A DNA stretch of 64,000 bases from Luzula sylvatica (lineage: Eukaryota; Streptophyta; Magnoliopsida; Poales; Juncaceae). The notes beneath the pieces are model-generated. The model was not told where the DNA came from, did not search any database, and saw only the letters and a program-made list of their open reading frames with translations. Below are positions 34,423 to 47,848 of this stretch, piece by piece. The first letter of the stretch is position 1. Every line of letters starts with the position of its first letter. The stretch spans positions 35,003,408 through 35,067,407 of the forward strand of contig OX326959.1 in assembly GCA_946800325.1 (NCBI GenBank), read 5' to 3'. Position numbers and translations under genes: made by a program.

Positions 34423-34792
34423 GGGAAATTTTCAAAAAACCCCCTATCTTTTTTGGATATTCTAAAAAAAACCCTCTACGAATTTTTTTTGGAAATTAGT
34501 AATTATAATAATGTTTTTGTTATTTGTATTAATTTTAAAAAAGTTCTAATTTTTGTTTTAGCTTATAATTTATATAAATGAAATATTAAAATTACACAAA
34601 CACAACATTTAATAATTTTATTTTTGTGAAATCATTACATGTTAAAAATTATTTATGAATTTTCTTAATACTAATAAAATTAATGAAAAAATAACAAAAA
34701 TATATATGAAAAAAGAAGGGTATTCTGGTCCAAAAAGATAGGGAGTTTTTTAGAATATCCAAAAAATATAGGGGGTTTTTTGAAAATTTCCC
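34423..34792. mobile_element. Inverted-repeat element nested in the Mutator-like element
   Basis: Starts GGGAAATTTTCAAAAAACCC and ends with the complement GGGTTTTTTGAAAATTTCCC; arms are about 60 bp. The flanks are poly-CT, so target duplication (perhaps TCTTTTTTT) is ambiguous. A related sequence occurs at 51610-52000. Confidence 0.75.
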
Positions 34793-35040
34793 TTCTTTTT
34801 TTCCCCTCTTCCCTCTTCTTTTTTTATCTCTTCTGAAAAGCTAAAAATTGACAAGACCTTACACTGTCACAAAAAAAACAAAAACGAATAAATTATCTTT
34901 AACTTTTTCATAAATTGTTTCTTGTCTTAATTATAAAGGAATATATTCGATTTTACTTTTTTCAGTTCTATTAATATCTTCCTCTTCTTCTCATTTTTTC
35001 AAAAAATCATCATCTTTCTCTTCTTCTCATTTATTCATTA

Positions 35041-35767
35041 ATGGCTTCTTCATCTTCCACTCCTGTTAAAAAAGAATGGTGGGATATTGAGTTGAATGAG
35101 ACATTTTTTGATAAAAGACATGTATTATCTCCTCCGGTTCACCACAAAGACAAACCCATTATTGAGTGTCATATGTATGATATTCGCTATTTGGGAAAAA
35201 AACGCGATGAATCGTTATTCATACATCATGACATGTACATTCTTTTGGCCCAAAATAACGAAGGATGGCTTAATTGGGATAACGGATGGTGCCCGAAAGC
35301 ATGAGTTAGAGTTTTTGATGAATTTCGTGTAAGTTATTTGTAATTTAATTTTTAACCTTGAAAAAAATTATTATTTTGCTTATGTGTGTGTTTTCGTCAA
35401 TTAGAAACGTTACAAGTGGCCACTGGAGGTTGAAAATCTGGATAAAATCGAAATTTTTTGGATTTATTGTACCATACGTTGGGAAAGAATTGTAAATGAA
35501 ATGTACGACTTCATGTACAAGGAATGCACTTTGGGTGATTTATATATCGATTTATGGTATCAAAGAGGAGTTAAGCCGGAAAGAAAGATTATGCCTTCGC
35601 ATACAAATCACAACGCGTTCATGCAGATGGTATCCAAATGGCTATATATCAAACCTGCGTACATACCAAGGAGACAATTGGGTGATGTGCATGGAAACAT
35701 AGTGAAGAGATATATCGATGTTCAAGGAAATGTAGTAACAACTTTTTTTTACTATCCAAGGAATTAA
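35041..35767 (+). pseudogene. Two-exon gene of unknown function convergent to the transposase, one in-frame TGA
   Basis: Exon 1 35041-35328 and exon 2 35405-35767 join in phase 0 across a GT-AG intron to give 216 codons including the stop. TGA at 35302-35304 interrupts the reading (CPKA, stop, VRVFDEFR). The N-terminus is MASSSSTPVKKEWWDIELN; exon 2 has WPLEVENLDKIEIFWIYC, GDLYIDLWYQRG and an aromatic C-terminus. No domain, zinc finger or membrane segment was recognised. Placement and orientation are reminiscent of mudrB, which converges on mudrA in maize MuDR, but I see no sequence similarity that would prove it. It could be a captured host gene. Confidence 0.6.
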
Positions 35768-36287
35768 TTAGATATATGTACTATTTTAGTAGTAATGTAT
35801 TTCCTATTTTTAATTTCATGTAGTAGTAATGTATTTCCTATTTTTAATTTCATTTAGTAGTAATGTATTTCCTATTTGTCATGAAGGGTTAAATAGTAAT
35901 TTTAAATGTTCCCTATTAAGTTTAACGGAAAAATTATGAAAGGATAAATATGATATTTTAGAATTATGAAAGGATAAATATGATATTTTGAATGATTTTA
36001 TTTTTTGGGTAAATATGATATTTTAGAATTATGAACGGATAAATATGATATTTTAATTTTAAGAAGGATAAATATAATCTTTTACTTTTTTTTATATGAT
36101 ATCAATGAAACTGAAAACAATAAATTAATAATAATCCAAATATCAACACAATCAAAACATACGGAATCAGATCGAAATAGTCTAAATATCACAAACACAA
36201 TAATAATAATCACAACACAATAACAATCAGAACACAATAACAATAACAATAACAACACAATCACAACACAATAACATAATATAACAA

Positions 36288-37960
36288 TCACAACACAATA
36301 ACAATAATATAAATGTCATCTCTCGGTGCATTTTGTGTCGGATCGAAATAGTTTGGATGACCACCATACGAAGTACTACCACCACCATACGAAGTACCGT
36401 CACGACCATACGAAGTACCATACTCATTTTGAAAGGAGGTGTTCATGAAGTACATGAAACCGGTACCGACAGGAGTGTCATAATTCGGTCACGAAGTGGA
36501 AACGTAATCGGTGAATGGTGGTTGGACAAAGTCATTCGGTACGCTACGTGGAGGATCCATCGTGTGTGGAGCTGGTATGTCCTGACCGTGCGAATAGTTC
36601 AACGACAATTCATCAAGCAAAACCGTCATTCTACCACCCATTTGATCTAAGATCATGCGACATGGGCAAGTAGGGGCACAAGGCGCGCCTTCTCCCGCAC
36701 GACGAATATCTAGCTGCATCTCGTTGATCTATAATTACAATAAAATTAATTTTGATAACTTCAATTTGATTTAATATAATTACAATAAAAATAATAAATG
36801 ATGACATACCATGGATCGCAAAAGCGGACCACTAGGTCGGAAGCTCAAATCAGGAGGACTAATCTTGTTGATGATCCACCGCCTCGTTATTCGCCAATAC
36901 CATCTCATGTAATCCTAAAAACAGACATGTTATTAGAGAATGAATTAAAATATGATCGAACTAATTAAGTTTTGTACCGTTCTAGTGAACACGCCGTTCA
37001 ATACAGTATCGTCCTCTCTAACAATATGTGTATCCCGCTGCTCCCTAAAATCCAAGTAAGATGCGATTTGTGTGTCCCTCAATTTCCCGCGACGCGCCAT
37101 AATCGGGTTCGTAGGGATGTGTTGGCGATAACCAAACTGGAACATAACCCTGTCTGGTAGGTGCATCTCCGCGGTATTATAGCATATCAACGGGACTTTT
37201 GCCATCCAAATCTTTGAACCAACAAAACATGCTGGCGGTAGATTTGCCGTAAGCTCATCCGTATAAGGACTCCAAGTAATCTGAAAAATACAATTGTAAT
37301 TAAAAAAATTATAAGTGAATACAATTTGTAAATAAATTTCTTACTTGTTCGGATTGTAGTTTGTCGAACTGATCAGCATAATACATAACTGTACTCCCCC
37401 TGTTGTTCTCAGTGTACGCGTGGCCACCGACATAGTAGTTCATGAGTGGCACCTGAACAACAGACCCCGGCGCAGTCATGATGGGCCGTCCAATGGCTAA
37501 ATGAAACCAAGCCCAAATCTACAAACAAATGAAAAATATTAAAATATTAAAAATATTAAAAAAAAGGGATCACCGTCAACTCGGCTGCGGGGTCATCATC
37601 CCTAGTCGTGGCCCTAAACAAGGGATCACCGTCAACTGCGAAACCGGTCAGTAAGGAAACGTCGCGAAGTGTGATCGTCATCTCTCCGTGAGGCATGTGA
37701 AACGTGTTCGTCTCCGGACGCCACCTCTGAATCAGTGCAACGATGAATGTCTGATTCAACTGCACGTAAGCCCCCCTGGTCGGGAAAAAAAAAAAGCCCG
37801 CTCGCCTCAGTCGGACCTCCATCTCATGAGTCATCATCGTCCAATGACTCCAATCACGACCACCCTGATGGATCGTCATCGAAGGCTTCTTCACCTCGTT
37901 CGACACATGATTTATTTGATCTGTGAGAACATACGGATCGATAGGTCCTGGATGTTGCAT
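36288..37960 (-). pseudogene. Plant mobile domain (PMD, MAIN/MAIL-like) protein
   Basis: Exons (descending) 37960-37574, 37518-37345, 37280-36978, 36914-36810 and 36728-36288 are all phase 0. Recognisable PMD features are HPGPIDPYVL at the start, QRWRPETNTFHMPHGEMTIT and LTGFAVDG in exon 1, IWAWFHLAIG in exon 2, and LICYNTAEMHLPDRVMFQFG in exon 3. TGA at 36489-36491 ends the frame after 402 codons. The same frame continues open to a TGA at 36288-36290 through a Gly/Ser/Tyr repeat (TSYGRDG/TSYGGGS), suggesting a premature stop. PMD proteins occur both as transposon cargo and as host silencing factors; this one lies downstream of the transposase on the same strand. Called a pseudogene with caution. 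Confidence 0.75.
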
Positions 37961-38188
37961 CTGTCAAAACAAAAATACAAAACATACATGGATTAACAAA
38001 ATTAAGTATAAAAAAAACCTACAAAACATACATTGATTCACAAAGTACAAAAATTAAGTACATAATATCTTAACAAAAACACAAAGTACGCGATGTTCAA
38101 TACATAATTAAGTACATAATATCTTAAAAAAACTGGAAATTAATCGCGATGTTCAATACATAATTAAGTACATAATTAAGTACAAAAA

Positions 38189-40565
38189 TTAATCGCGATG
38201 TTCTTCAGAAAGACGAAACGGGACACAAGTACGCATAGTGTGACCTCGGACCTTGCAAAAACTACACCGGTTGGCATTTCGACCCTCAGCTTTTCTCTTC
38301 ACGTGACTTGGGGGAAGTAGTTTTGGTCCTCGAACATTCGGTCAATAACGACGATCAAGAATCACTGGCAATATTTGCTCGTACGTTCTCCTATAAGCTT
38401 CAATACGATAGAACGAATCACACATATCATAATGGCTATTGTTTATTTTTCGATAAACCGCTATTACATGACAGCACGGAAGATATTCCAATTGCGGTAT
38501 TCCGCACGAACAAGTACATTTTGTTGCCAACTCTGGCATACGAACTTCATTTACTAGAGTCTCGCATCGATTGAAATCATAAAACGCAACACCAAATAAC
38601 GTACTAGAGTGTTGAGTTATTTGCATATTTCTACTCTCGGTTTTCCTAGCATGAAGCAATTTTTCAACATTCAAAGCCAAACGGGTCTTGCTTTCTCGAC
38701 TTTCTTCAAATCATAAAAAAATAGGTATTTGGTCGACCAACGATTTGAGCAACCAACGATCTTATGGGCAAACCTCTAGCACCTTTCAATACACCGTTAA
38801 AGCACTCTGAAATGTTGGTAGTCGTAATACCCAACCTACGACCACCATCATGAGATACAGCCCATAAAGATTTTTGACCCACGCTTCTATCCAAATATTC
38901 AATCACTTCTGGTTTCATCAGCCTCATTCGTTCCAACCGAGTTTCCAATCCCTCATTTCTTCTTTGAGTGGCCGCTGTCCAAAATAATTCACCCAACGCT
39001 TTATTACCAAATTGTTTAGCAATGTTTTGTTGAACATGTCGAATGCAATATCGCATCGCGTGTCCTTCCTCACTCGAAAAAATTTGGTCGATTACCGCTC
39101 GATGACCTGACCATCTATCCGTAACTATACAAATTGGTAATCTTTTAGTAATGTAACCTTTTACCCGAACCGAAAACCATTGCCAAGAAGAACTATTCTC
39201 ATTCTCAACAATTGCAAATGCTACGGGAAATATCCCTCGATTTGCATCCATTCCAGTAGCTATTAAAAGAGTACCTAAATACGTCCCATGCAAATGTGTA
39301 CCATCGACACTCAAAACCGGACGACAGTACTGAAATCCTTTAATTGAGGCCCCCAATGCCCAAAACACGCGTTTGAAATGTAAGTTACCCCGACGGCCGT
39401 CACCGTAATCGAAATCGACAACGGTACTTGGATCTCTCATTTGTAACATCTTCATACACGATGGTAAATCGGCATAAGAATCCTCCCATTTTCCATAAAT
39501 TATGGCAATTGCATCTGACCGTGCTTGCCATGCAACCTTATAACTAATTTCGATATGATATTCCTTAAAAACGAATTCTTTAATGTTATGAACATCAATA
39601 GTTATATCTTGACGCAAATTGGGAAGGATCATCAAACAAATGTGTTCGGCATTTAATTGACGATTCTGAGATCCAACACCAGAATTAACACACGTATGTC
39701 CACCTTTGAATTTAGTAATTTTCCACGAGATTCCATATTTCGGCACAATTGCACGCAATCTCCACTCACATTCATTTTGAACACATCGAATTTGATATTC
39801 ACTCGTATTACTTTTCTCTACCCGAAACTGGACAAAATTCTTAATCGACCAATCTCTCAATTGGTTTTGCATTTCTTTCTTCGTTTCAAATAATAGCCCG
39901 TGCCAAGATTTCTCGGATGATAAATCATTTTTTTCATCATTGCCGTCATCTCCTTCTTCACATACCATTAAATCCACCCATTCGTCATCTTCAAAAATTT
40001 TGGGGATATCCTCCGTCATATTCATTCCATTTATCCACGGCCCGCCTTGACTATATTCACGAATCACGTAATCTATATCAATTTCTGGAACACTATTTTC
40101 ACTACTACCATCGTCTTCCTCCATTTCTTCTTCTTCTTCTTCCTCCTCCTCCATATCTTCCTCTAATTCTACGCGCCTCTCTGAGGGTCCGGCAAAATGT
40201 TCGGATGACCCGGGATGACCCGAATAATTAGCTCTTTGTTCAACAAACAATTGATTGTAACCTCCGGTAATATTTGCCATCATCATGTTTAAACTTGAAT
40301 CACTATTAATTTCAACAATATTCCAAACTCCTGATTGAAATAGCCAATTCGTTTTCAGTATTATATCATACATTTATGTATTTATTCCAGTGCAATTACG
40401 AACCAAATTTATCAAATCCGTAAAATGACTTCCGTTTGGTAAAATTACTAACGTACTTCTGCCTCCTTCATAACGGGGTATATTTCCGTCCCTAACAATA
40501 TAACCCCCCCCCCCCCCCCCCCCCCCAAAAAAAAATCCAAAAAGACGTCCCTTCCATGCTTGCAC
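38189..40565 (-). pseudogene. Mutator-like transposase (MULE domain, SWIM and CCHC zinc fingers), decayed
   Basis: In order: N-terminal piece YIVRDGNIPRYEGG preceded by a poly-Gly run from a C23 tract; an in-frame TAA (40374-40376); an acidic Glu-rich linker; the MuDR DNA-binding region (CVQNECEWRL, GGHTC); the MULE catalytic region with LSVDGTHLHG and IVTDRWSGH (two of the acidic catalytic residues); and CIRHVQQNIAKQFGN. Near 38700 the frame shifts. The new frame carries the SWIM finger (CTCSCG ... LPCCHVIAVY), a TGA (38342-38344), and a CCHC knuckle (CSFCKVRGHTMRTC) before a final TAA at 38189-38191. Two nonsense codons and one frameshift mean no active protein. Confidence 0.9.
40504..40526. 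repeat. C23 homopolymer
   Basis: Uninterrupted C run at the transposase N-terminus, followed by A9; translates as poly-Gly on the minus strand. Confidence 0.9.
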
Positions 40566-40697
40566 TACAAGTTGTTTTCAATTCTTAATTTATTTTCAAT
40601 TCTTAATTTTTCAAATTATTTTTGAAATTCTTAATTTTTGAAATTATTTTTTCAACAATTTTTTTTTGTAATTCAAACCCTTACTTACATTATTTAT

Positions 40698-40890
40698 TTG
40701 CAATTTAAACCCTAACTTCATTCATATTCTAACCCTAATTTAAATGTCATTTTTGCAATTTAAACCCTAACTTCATTCATATTCTAACTAACCCTAATTT
40801 AAATGTGAGTTTTGCAATTTAAACCCTAACTTAATTCCTAATTTAACTCAAATAAATTTTTGCAATTTAAAACCTAACTTAATATTCAAG
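40698..40890. repeat. Tandem repeat of ~48-60 bp with AAACCCTAA words
   Basis: Units begin TTGCAATTTAAACCCTAAC at about 40698, 40753, 40812 and 40860. The AAACCCTAA words resemble telobox elements, but this is not a telomeric array. Confidence 0.8.
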
Positions 40891-41380
40891 TCTTGATTAT
40901 TTTGTAATTTTAAAATAAACAATATAAAATATTTATATAAAACTATAAATTAATATAAAAGTTAGAGGAAAAAAAAGAAATAAATTTAGAGAAAGGAAAA
41001 CTAATAGTCTATATGTGTGTCGTCGGAAAATGAAATATAATTATTTTCTATTAGGCATTAGTATGAAACGAAAAAAAGTATTGTCTATTGAGTGAAATTA
41101 AGTTATTGACTATTAAGTATTAATATGAATTAAAATAGAATTATTGTCTATTAGATATTACTATATCAACAAAATGGGTAGCCGATTACAAATTTTATTC
41201 GGGTCCAGATAGTATCCGGAAAATGAAACATTTAACTCCAAGATCTGATTCTGTATCCGTAAAAATGGATACGGTTCTGACTCGGATATGTTCGAATCCG
41301 GATATTTTTCAAGTACAGTTCGGGTCGGTTCGGGCAATATCCATGCCATTGGACCCCTATCTCTACCCCCAAACCAAGCA
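40891..41380. repeat. Second copy of the CGGATACGG-type repeat
   Basis: TTGATTATTTTGTAATTTTAAA and AAATTTTATTCGGGTCCAGATAG match about 29850 and 30020 in the same order and orientation. It ends in CGGGTCGGTTCGGG and CCCCTATCTCTACCCC. Confidence 0.65.
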
Positions 41381-43105
41381 TGAAAATGTATTTCTTTCCC
41401 TTTCATTCCTCTTCTCTATTACCAAACCAAGCAGAGTCTAATTGCACTTAGAACTATGCGATTAGGGAGAACGATTGGTGAATGAACTCAACGCGAAATA
41501 ATTGAGTGGCGATAGACTCTAGGTCTGAAGGGTTCTGACTTACGGGTCGCTCCGTCGAGAATTCTATAGTGTGTCGAGCGAAAAGAAAAGGTATGCACAC
41601 TACATCTGTGGCGTCGAACGGACAGACAAAGATGAGAAGAGAACGATTAATGAAAAGAACATCACATACATATGATATATGCATGGTAATTCTCTACCAT
41701 ATATATGATAATTATTCCTTAATTAATACACATACATGTATTATCTCACTAATTAAAAGACCTAATATTTATTTGGCCCATGCAAATAATTATATCACAC
41801 TTAGTTCGTAAATCATAAGCGGTCTCTAGTATGACATCATGATTACCTAAATTACATCGAATGATCCGTGGTCATTTCCTAACAAGATAGTTATCTGACT
41901 TAATCATTTTGTTCTTCGATACATGCTAATCACAAGGCATGGTTATCATGTCAACCTTGATTTGATTAGCGTCATTTTCCCGATCAATAATTAGACTGAC
42001 CAAAAACAAAATGATATTGCCAACAAATGTTAATATCATTCTGAGCATGACCATGCACTTCTTTAGTCCCAATTCAACAAAAATGGTATCTCCCTCTAAT
42101 GAGGGCAACAAATTCTATCTTGGTTCTCACATTCCTAGTCTTGTTTCACCTCATATCCTACAATATCCAATCAGTCATGTGTCACGATGACATAAAAATG
42201 TATCAAAGTATGGAGCTCCACATACATGAATCCATGACAACCTCATGTCGTATGATTTATCAGACTATCTGTTATCGGAATCGCTGATGACAATAACCAT
42301 TCATATTCCCATGTGGTGTTCATTCGAGTATGCAATTTCTATTACATACCTATGTTTCAAACTTGATAACTAGTGTCCGTGGTTAGTAAAACGTAATCAA
42401 CAGTTTGCAAACATACTAGTGTGAGTACACAAATTTCCTAGGGAAGTATATTTGTCTCCACAAACATCCTATGTACTACTAGGATTACTTTTAGAATGAC
42501 ACCTTATTTGATTCATATTGTCACTATCAACGTCACGTACTTTGATGATATGATCGAGATTGTCATTCAGGGTTTATTGTTTTAAGATTAAAATCTAAAC
42601 CAAATACACTTAACAATAATTATGATAAGAAATTAAATAATGTTGCATTACACAATCCTGATAACTATTACATAGGCCTAGGACACTACACCTTCACACA
42701 TAACCAATGATATGTTCATTTATTAATCAAATTCATCTCGAAACCAAACAAGATGTTGTTATAATACCAAAATATATCAATGACAATGTTTTTGAGATGT
42801 TTAAGTTTGTTTTTGCGGCTAAACAATATTTGTAGCCCTATTTCTCCCCATCATAGATAATAGAAGCATACCACCCGCAATATTCTGCACATCAAAAACC
42901 AACATCCTAATTAGCACATTAATTCTTAAATTTATTAATTAAAATTGAGCGATTTATGATAAGCATATAAATGATATTATTACAACACATAAATAGTATA
43001 CATATAAATTCAAGAAAAATGTTCCAATAATCTCCGACTTGGACTATATGTAATTCCTCAAAATTATATATTGAACATAAAACCAAAATGCTATCAACTT
43101 TTTTG
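41381..43105. other. Intergenic, no gene recognised
   Basis: Mixed sequence with short ORFs only (longest about 80 codons), none with a recognisable domain or conserved elsewhere in the window. Confidence 0.5.
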
Positions 43106-44001
43106 TCATAAGCTTTATGTGTCATTGACCAATTTCGTCCATCAATCAAATTAATGTAATACCAAAGCGGATTTCGTCACATTTAACGTAACTAAACCTT
43201 AATACCTTAATGAAACAAGCCGCCTGCTTTACACCGTATTGAGACGAAACTTGTTTAATCAGAGTAAAATTATAAATAAAATGTATCATATGTCTATGAC
43301 ATATGTTTATATCTCGTGTCTATATTGTAATAAAAATATTTACTCCCACTATAATCGAATATCCTCATTCGAAATTAAATCGAAATATCCATAAACATGA
43401 TAATACTCATACGAGTAACGTCATACTCATATAAATTTTTTGGGTAATTATAATTTACTAAAAATGAATACATAATGGAGTTTGTACAAAAAAATGATAT
43501 ATAAATATTACTCTAAAATCTTAACTTTACAACTTTTATTGTTGTACTTCATAATTGTTAATTATCATACAATAAATTGGTGGTCTACACATGAATGTCC
43601 ATTATATATTCATCGGCAAACAAGACATCTTAAAAAAATCATATTTTCAACAGATGTTAGAACCGAATTAGTGTCAAATAGAGAATTATAATCAAGCATT
43701 GTATTGTTCACCAAAATAACCGAATAATAATAATAAATTCAAATAAAGGTTATTTCCATCATCAAGATATCCCTTTTCATTTAATATTTTGAGTTTGGTC
43801 AATCATTTTAACATGTTATTGATATCATGTCGTAGTAATCAAGAATTGATAATAAATTAATGTATCAACAAATGACACCGTCCTTTGGACCGATTAAATA
43901 TGTCACACGTAAAATCAAATAATCACCACACACTTATTACCACATATGCACATGAATTATATTAAATATTGTCTTCTTTTGGGCCGGTCAATGTTTAAAG
44001 T

Positions 44002-44005
<4 letters not shown>

Positions 44006-44064
<59 letters not shown>
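44006..44064. repeat. (AT)n microsatellite expanded in block B
   Basis: About 29 uninterrupted AT units where block A has only ATATCATATACATATCC. Confidence 0.95.
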
Positions 44065-44066
<2 letters not shown>

Positions 44067-45206
44067 ATATTTCAAAATATAATCAACGTCAACAAGAAAT
44101 GTCATTTTGGCGACATGTTGCTGACATTAATTAATCTTAAAATACATATATATCTTAAACCTTTCAAATAAAACATAAAATTATACCTTGAAACTTTATT
44201 GCAAATTTATTATGAGAAATTATTTAAACTTTACTAAGATTGGTGCAAGTAAACCTTGACATGGAGTTATTCGTAAATATAAAATTTACATCTGATTTTA
44301 CAAACAAATTCCTTGTTTTCAATATTGCATACATAACCTTGTATTTTCTGGTTGCGCAAATTTCTCTTCGCAAATTTTTCTTAATTAAGCGCTTATTTGT
44401 AAATATAAAATTTTCCAGTTTTCCATGCAAATCCTCATGGTCAATTTAATAAAATAGATCTTTCAATTTTCTTAATTTGCACTTAATACATAACTCGTTA
44501 ATAATTCATATAGTATCTCAATATTCCATAATCAATACCTTTTTTTTATTCAGCACGGAGTAGTACTGAAATATAGATCTTATATTTCATAAATGAATTA
44601 TTACTAACTTTACGAGTTAGAAATATTTTAATGATCTTTATTGAAAATAAAATATAATATCTAAGACTTTTTATATAATTTCCAATACCAGTTAATAAAC
44701 CGGAAACTTTATAATACATCAACTGCATGAGTCATTTTATTGTTCATGGGGGATTTTATTAAAAAAACTGTGTTTTATTTTCGCGTACAAAACCAAAATT
44801 CCCATAGAACAACCCCTGTGCACTTGATTTTCGTAATTTTTCGTAATTATTTAATACCTTATTATTTTGATACCAACTTGTACCAAAATATACATTTTAT
44901 TTTACTTTACCGAGGTATTGTAAACTTAATAATTTAACGTGTCATTCTGACAATTGAACGTATACATAAACGTTTTATTCAATTCTCAAAATGCTAAAAA
45001 CGCAATTCTTAATTTCCAAAAAACTGAAGTTAAATAAATGATGATGTTATTACAATAGCTAACATGGGTTAATTATGAGTAATTTAATTGTTTTTAATCA
45101 AATGACCATTATGCCGCTATTAATCATTATTGATATTTTGTACGTTTATGACAACGCAACTTCCATAAATATATATAATAATTGAGAAATGTAAAAATGA
45201 TATGTC

Positions 45207-45248
<42 letters not shown>

Positions 45249-45794
45249 TAATTTTTACATATTCGAAAACGAAATATTATTTTTTATCATTTTTCTGGTG
45301 ATGATTTAAAATCATGGACATCATGTATGAATAATTTGACTTATTTATATTTCTAATATATTATATTTGATTCTTCATAATATTAAAAAGGATAATAAAT
45401 TTGTACTTATTTTGCATGATTAAGGGAAGATTATAAAACTAATATATGAGTGTAAATTTGTACTTATATATGAAGATAATAAAACTAATATATGAGGATA
45501 ATTTTTATTCAGAAACTTATATATCTAGACTAACTAATCAAATAGGAATTATTATAAGTTCAAATAAATCTGTACTTAATAATTTCTTGCAATAACATGA
45601 ATCTAAACTAACATATAAAAAAAAAAAGAGAAAAAAAAATATGCATCAGTAAATAAATTTGTACTTGATAATTTCTTGCAAGAACACGAATCTAAACTAA
45701 CAAATATGCATCAGTAAATAAATTTGTACTTAATAATTTTGCAAGTACACGAATGTAATCTAACATATATGCATCAGTTAATAAATTTGGATAA

Positions 45795-46212
45795 TTAAGT
45801 TTAGAAGATCAGTACCAATTCAAAGAGAAGAATATGTGCAAACTTGAGAAGAGGGGAACAAGCAAATGAGAGTAGGTCCCAGATGGAAAGATTGGTCGGA
45901 GAGAACAATTCCTTTCGTTAGGGACACGAAAAGCTACAAAAAGAAGGCACGTTAGGAATCCGAATATTTAATGTCTTATATTTATACCTCGGATTATTTT
46001 GATTATAATATACGAGAGAGAGAATCTGCCTACACCTAGACACTACATAGTGAGATGCTATTTTCCCTTAAAATTATCATTTGTCTATTTTCCCTTAAAA
46101 TTATCCAATAGCTTGAACCGAAAAGCTTCGATCACCAAACTAATTATCCTTCTTCTAATATCATTGATAATTGTCGGCCGACAAGTGTCCTTATTCAATG
46201 TAAGTAAAGTAA
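45795..46212. other. Conserved island within block B
   Basis: Partner of 16801-17232, nearly identical apart from a short deletion of GAGAA and a much shorter (GA)n run. Confidence 0.5.
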
Positions 46213-47437
46213 TACTTTCATTTATTTAGCGCATCTGTGTTGCAGCATTATAGTTCCAACTTCCAACCTATGACCCTATAACAAAAGGGGTTTGAATAAA
46301 TTAATTAAATTTCTTGATTCAATCAATTTAATTAATCATGAATTTATAGTCTAATTAATTCATTTAAATATTCTCAATCGACGTATTAAAAATGTTTAAG
46401 TGAGTGGGAAGCATAATATATTTTCTCATAACAAAAGGTGCAGGTTTGTATCTGGCTATTTTCATTTTCTTCCTTAATTTCAAGTATTTTCAAAAGAACG
46501 GATGTTTCAATGTAATTCCAACCAAAATAATTCATGTTGTTTTGTTTCTGCTGACGGGACAAAGTCTCATTGTTACAAAACGCTTATTTCATTTTCAAAC
46601 TTGTTTTTACAAAAATATTTTAAACATGATAAATGGATTTTGAAAAATTATTTTTTTAATGGACTGAATATATGTTTGATTTCATGTATGTTGCTTATGA
46701 GTTTATAAAAAAAAATTGTGTTAACGTGTCCATAAGATATTATGATCTATCACTGATATCCACAAAATTTGTGATAAAATAATCTAAAACACCATATATG
46801 TCCACATAATAAATGCAAAGTTCAAATATGTGCAAATGTTTAAAATATCATGTCATTACCAATGAGAAATAATACTTAAATTCTTATAAAACTCTAGCAT
46901 ACTTTACAAAATTATAAATATGACGGGCCTAGTTTTCCTACAATATTGAAATAGCATAACAATAACAATTTTTATAATAAAAACTAATGGAATGATGGAC
47001 ACAATTAGCAAATACAATAATAATGTTTTTATTTTAGAAAAAAAGGAGAACTTTCGATTATTCCTTGACTTGTATTATAAAAAAAAAATAATTACATACT
47101 TTGCAAACAATAATAATAAAAAAAAATGATTACATATTTCCTATGCTTTTTGTGCAACTAAATTTAGTTGTAGAATGCGTCCATTAAATATCCTTTCATA
47201 TAGTTGGTCCTCCAAACACACCCCAACATCCTTGATGAGGTAGACAAAAATAGTTAAATGAGTTGATTAACATTTCTAATTGACTCAGTTAACTATTAAT
47301 TAATACGTAAATAATTTATAAGATATTAATATTAGTACATATTAATTTGACGTATCAATTTAATTAAAAATAAATTACATCGTTAATTGAGTCAATTAAT
47401 AATACTAATATATTCACTTACCTTCTCACTTCTCACT

Positions 47438-47522
47438 TCGCAGTCGCACTTTACTCAGCCACGAAAATCACAGCGAGAAAAAACAAGATCCGGATCTAGG
47501 AGCTTCTCGTCTCTCAGTCAAG
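47438..47522 (+). other. Untranslated leader-like exon with splice donor, copy 2 of 2
   Basis: CACTTCGCAGTCGCAC through CTCTCAGTCAAG, then GTAAATATG. It matches 27930-28024 with scattered substitutions and a short deletion. It lies about 5.7 kb upstream of the copy 4 start codon, with a Helitron between. Confidence 0.45.
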
Positions 47523-47848
47523 GTAAATATGTTTTAACAATGATGATTTTTCTCTAGTTATCCATAAATAAGAAGTCACCTTCTTTGAAGTTCACTGTAT
47601 CAGAGAGTAGATAGTATAGAAACTAATACAAGAAATGAGACCTTGTGCGATTGAGTTTAAACTTTGATATTTTTTTTTTTTAGTTTTTTACGATTGGTCA
47701 GAAACAGATTTTAGTCGACTAAACAATTAGTACTCAAACAAGAAAGTTTGGCCACTGCATATATCTGCAAGTTTTGCAATGAAATATTATTTGTTCACAT
47801 GATCAAGTCATGCATCATGCATGCATGCGAGATATCGACGACTATAAT

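Larger units (their letters stand above)
34090..40900 (-). mobile_element. Mutator-like element carrying transposase, plant-mobile-domain gene and a convergent third gene
   Basis: The left flank (34090-34360) has AACCAACTTTTCAAAC-type text and repeated GATTCAGCGC / GGCGCTGAAT modules, which recur at 63395-63610. Inside are a + strand two-exon gene (35041-35767), a - strand plant-mobile-domain gene (36288-37960) and a - strand Mutator-type transposase (38189-40565). Matching terminal inverted repeats could not be identified, so both limits are approximate. All three genes carry apparent nonsense codons and the transposase also a frameshift, so this copy looks inactive. Grouping the three genes as one element is inferred from their proximity and opposing orientation. 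Confidence 0.6.

Noticed and set aside
36082..36310. Minus-strand hydrophobic ORF after the PMD gene
   Set aside because: Translation of an AACAATAACAACAC simple repeat beyond the PMD reading frame.
40698..40890. Interstitial telomere from AAACCCTAA words
   Set aside because: The words are about 50 bp apart within a longer repeat unit, not a head-to-tail CCCTAAA array.
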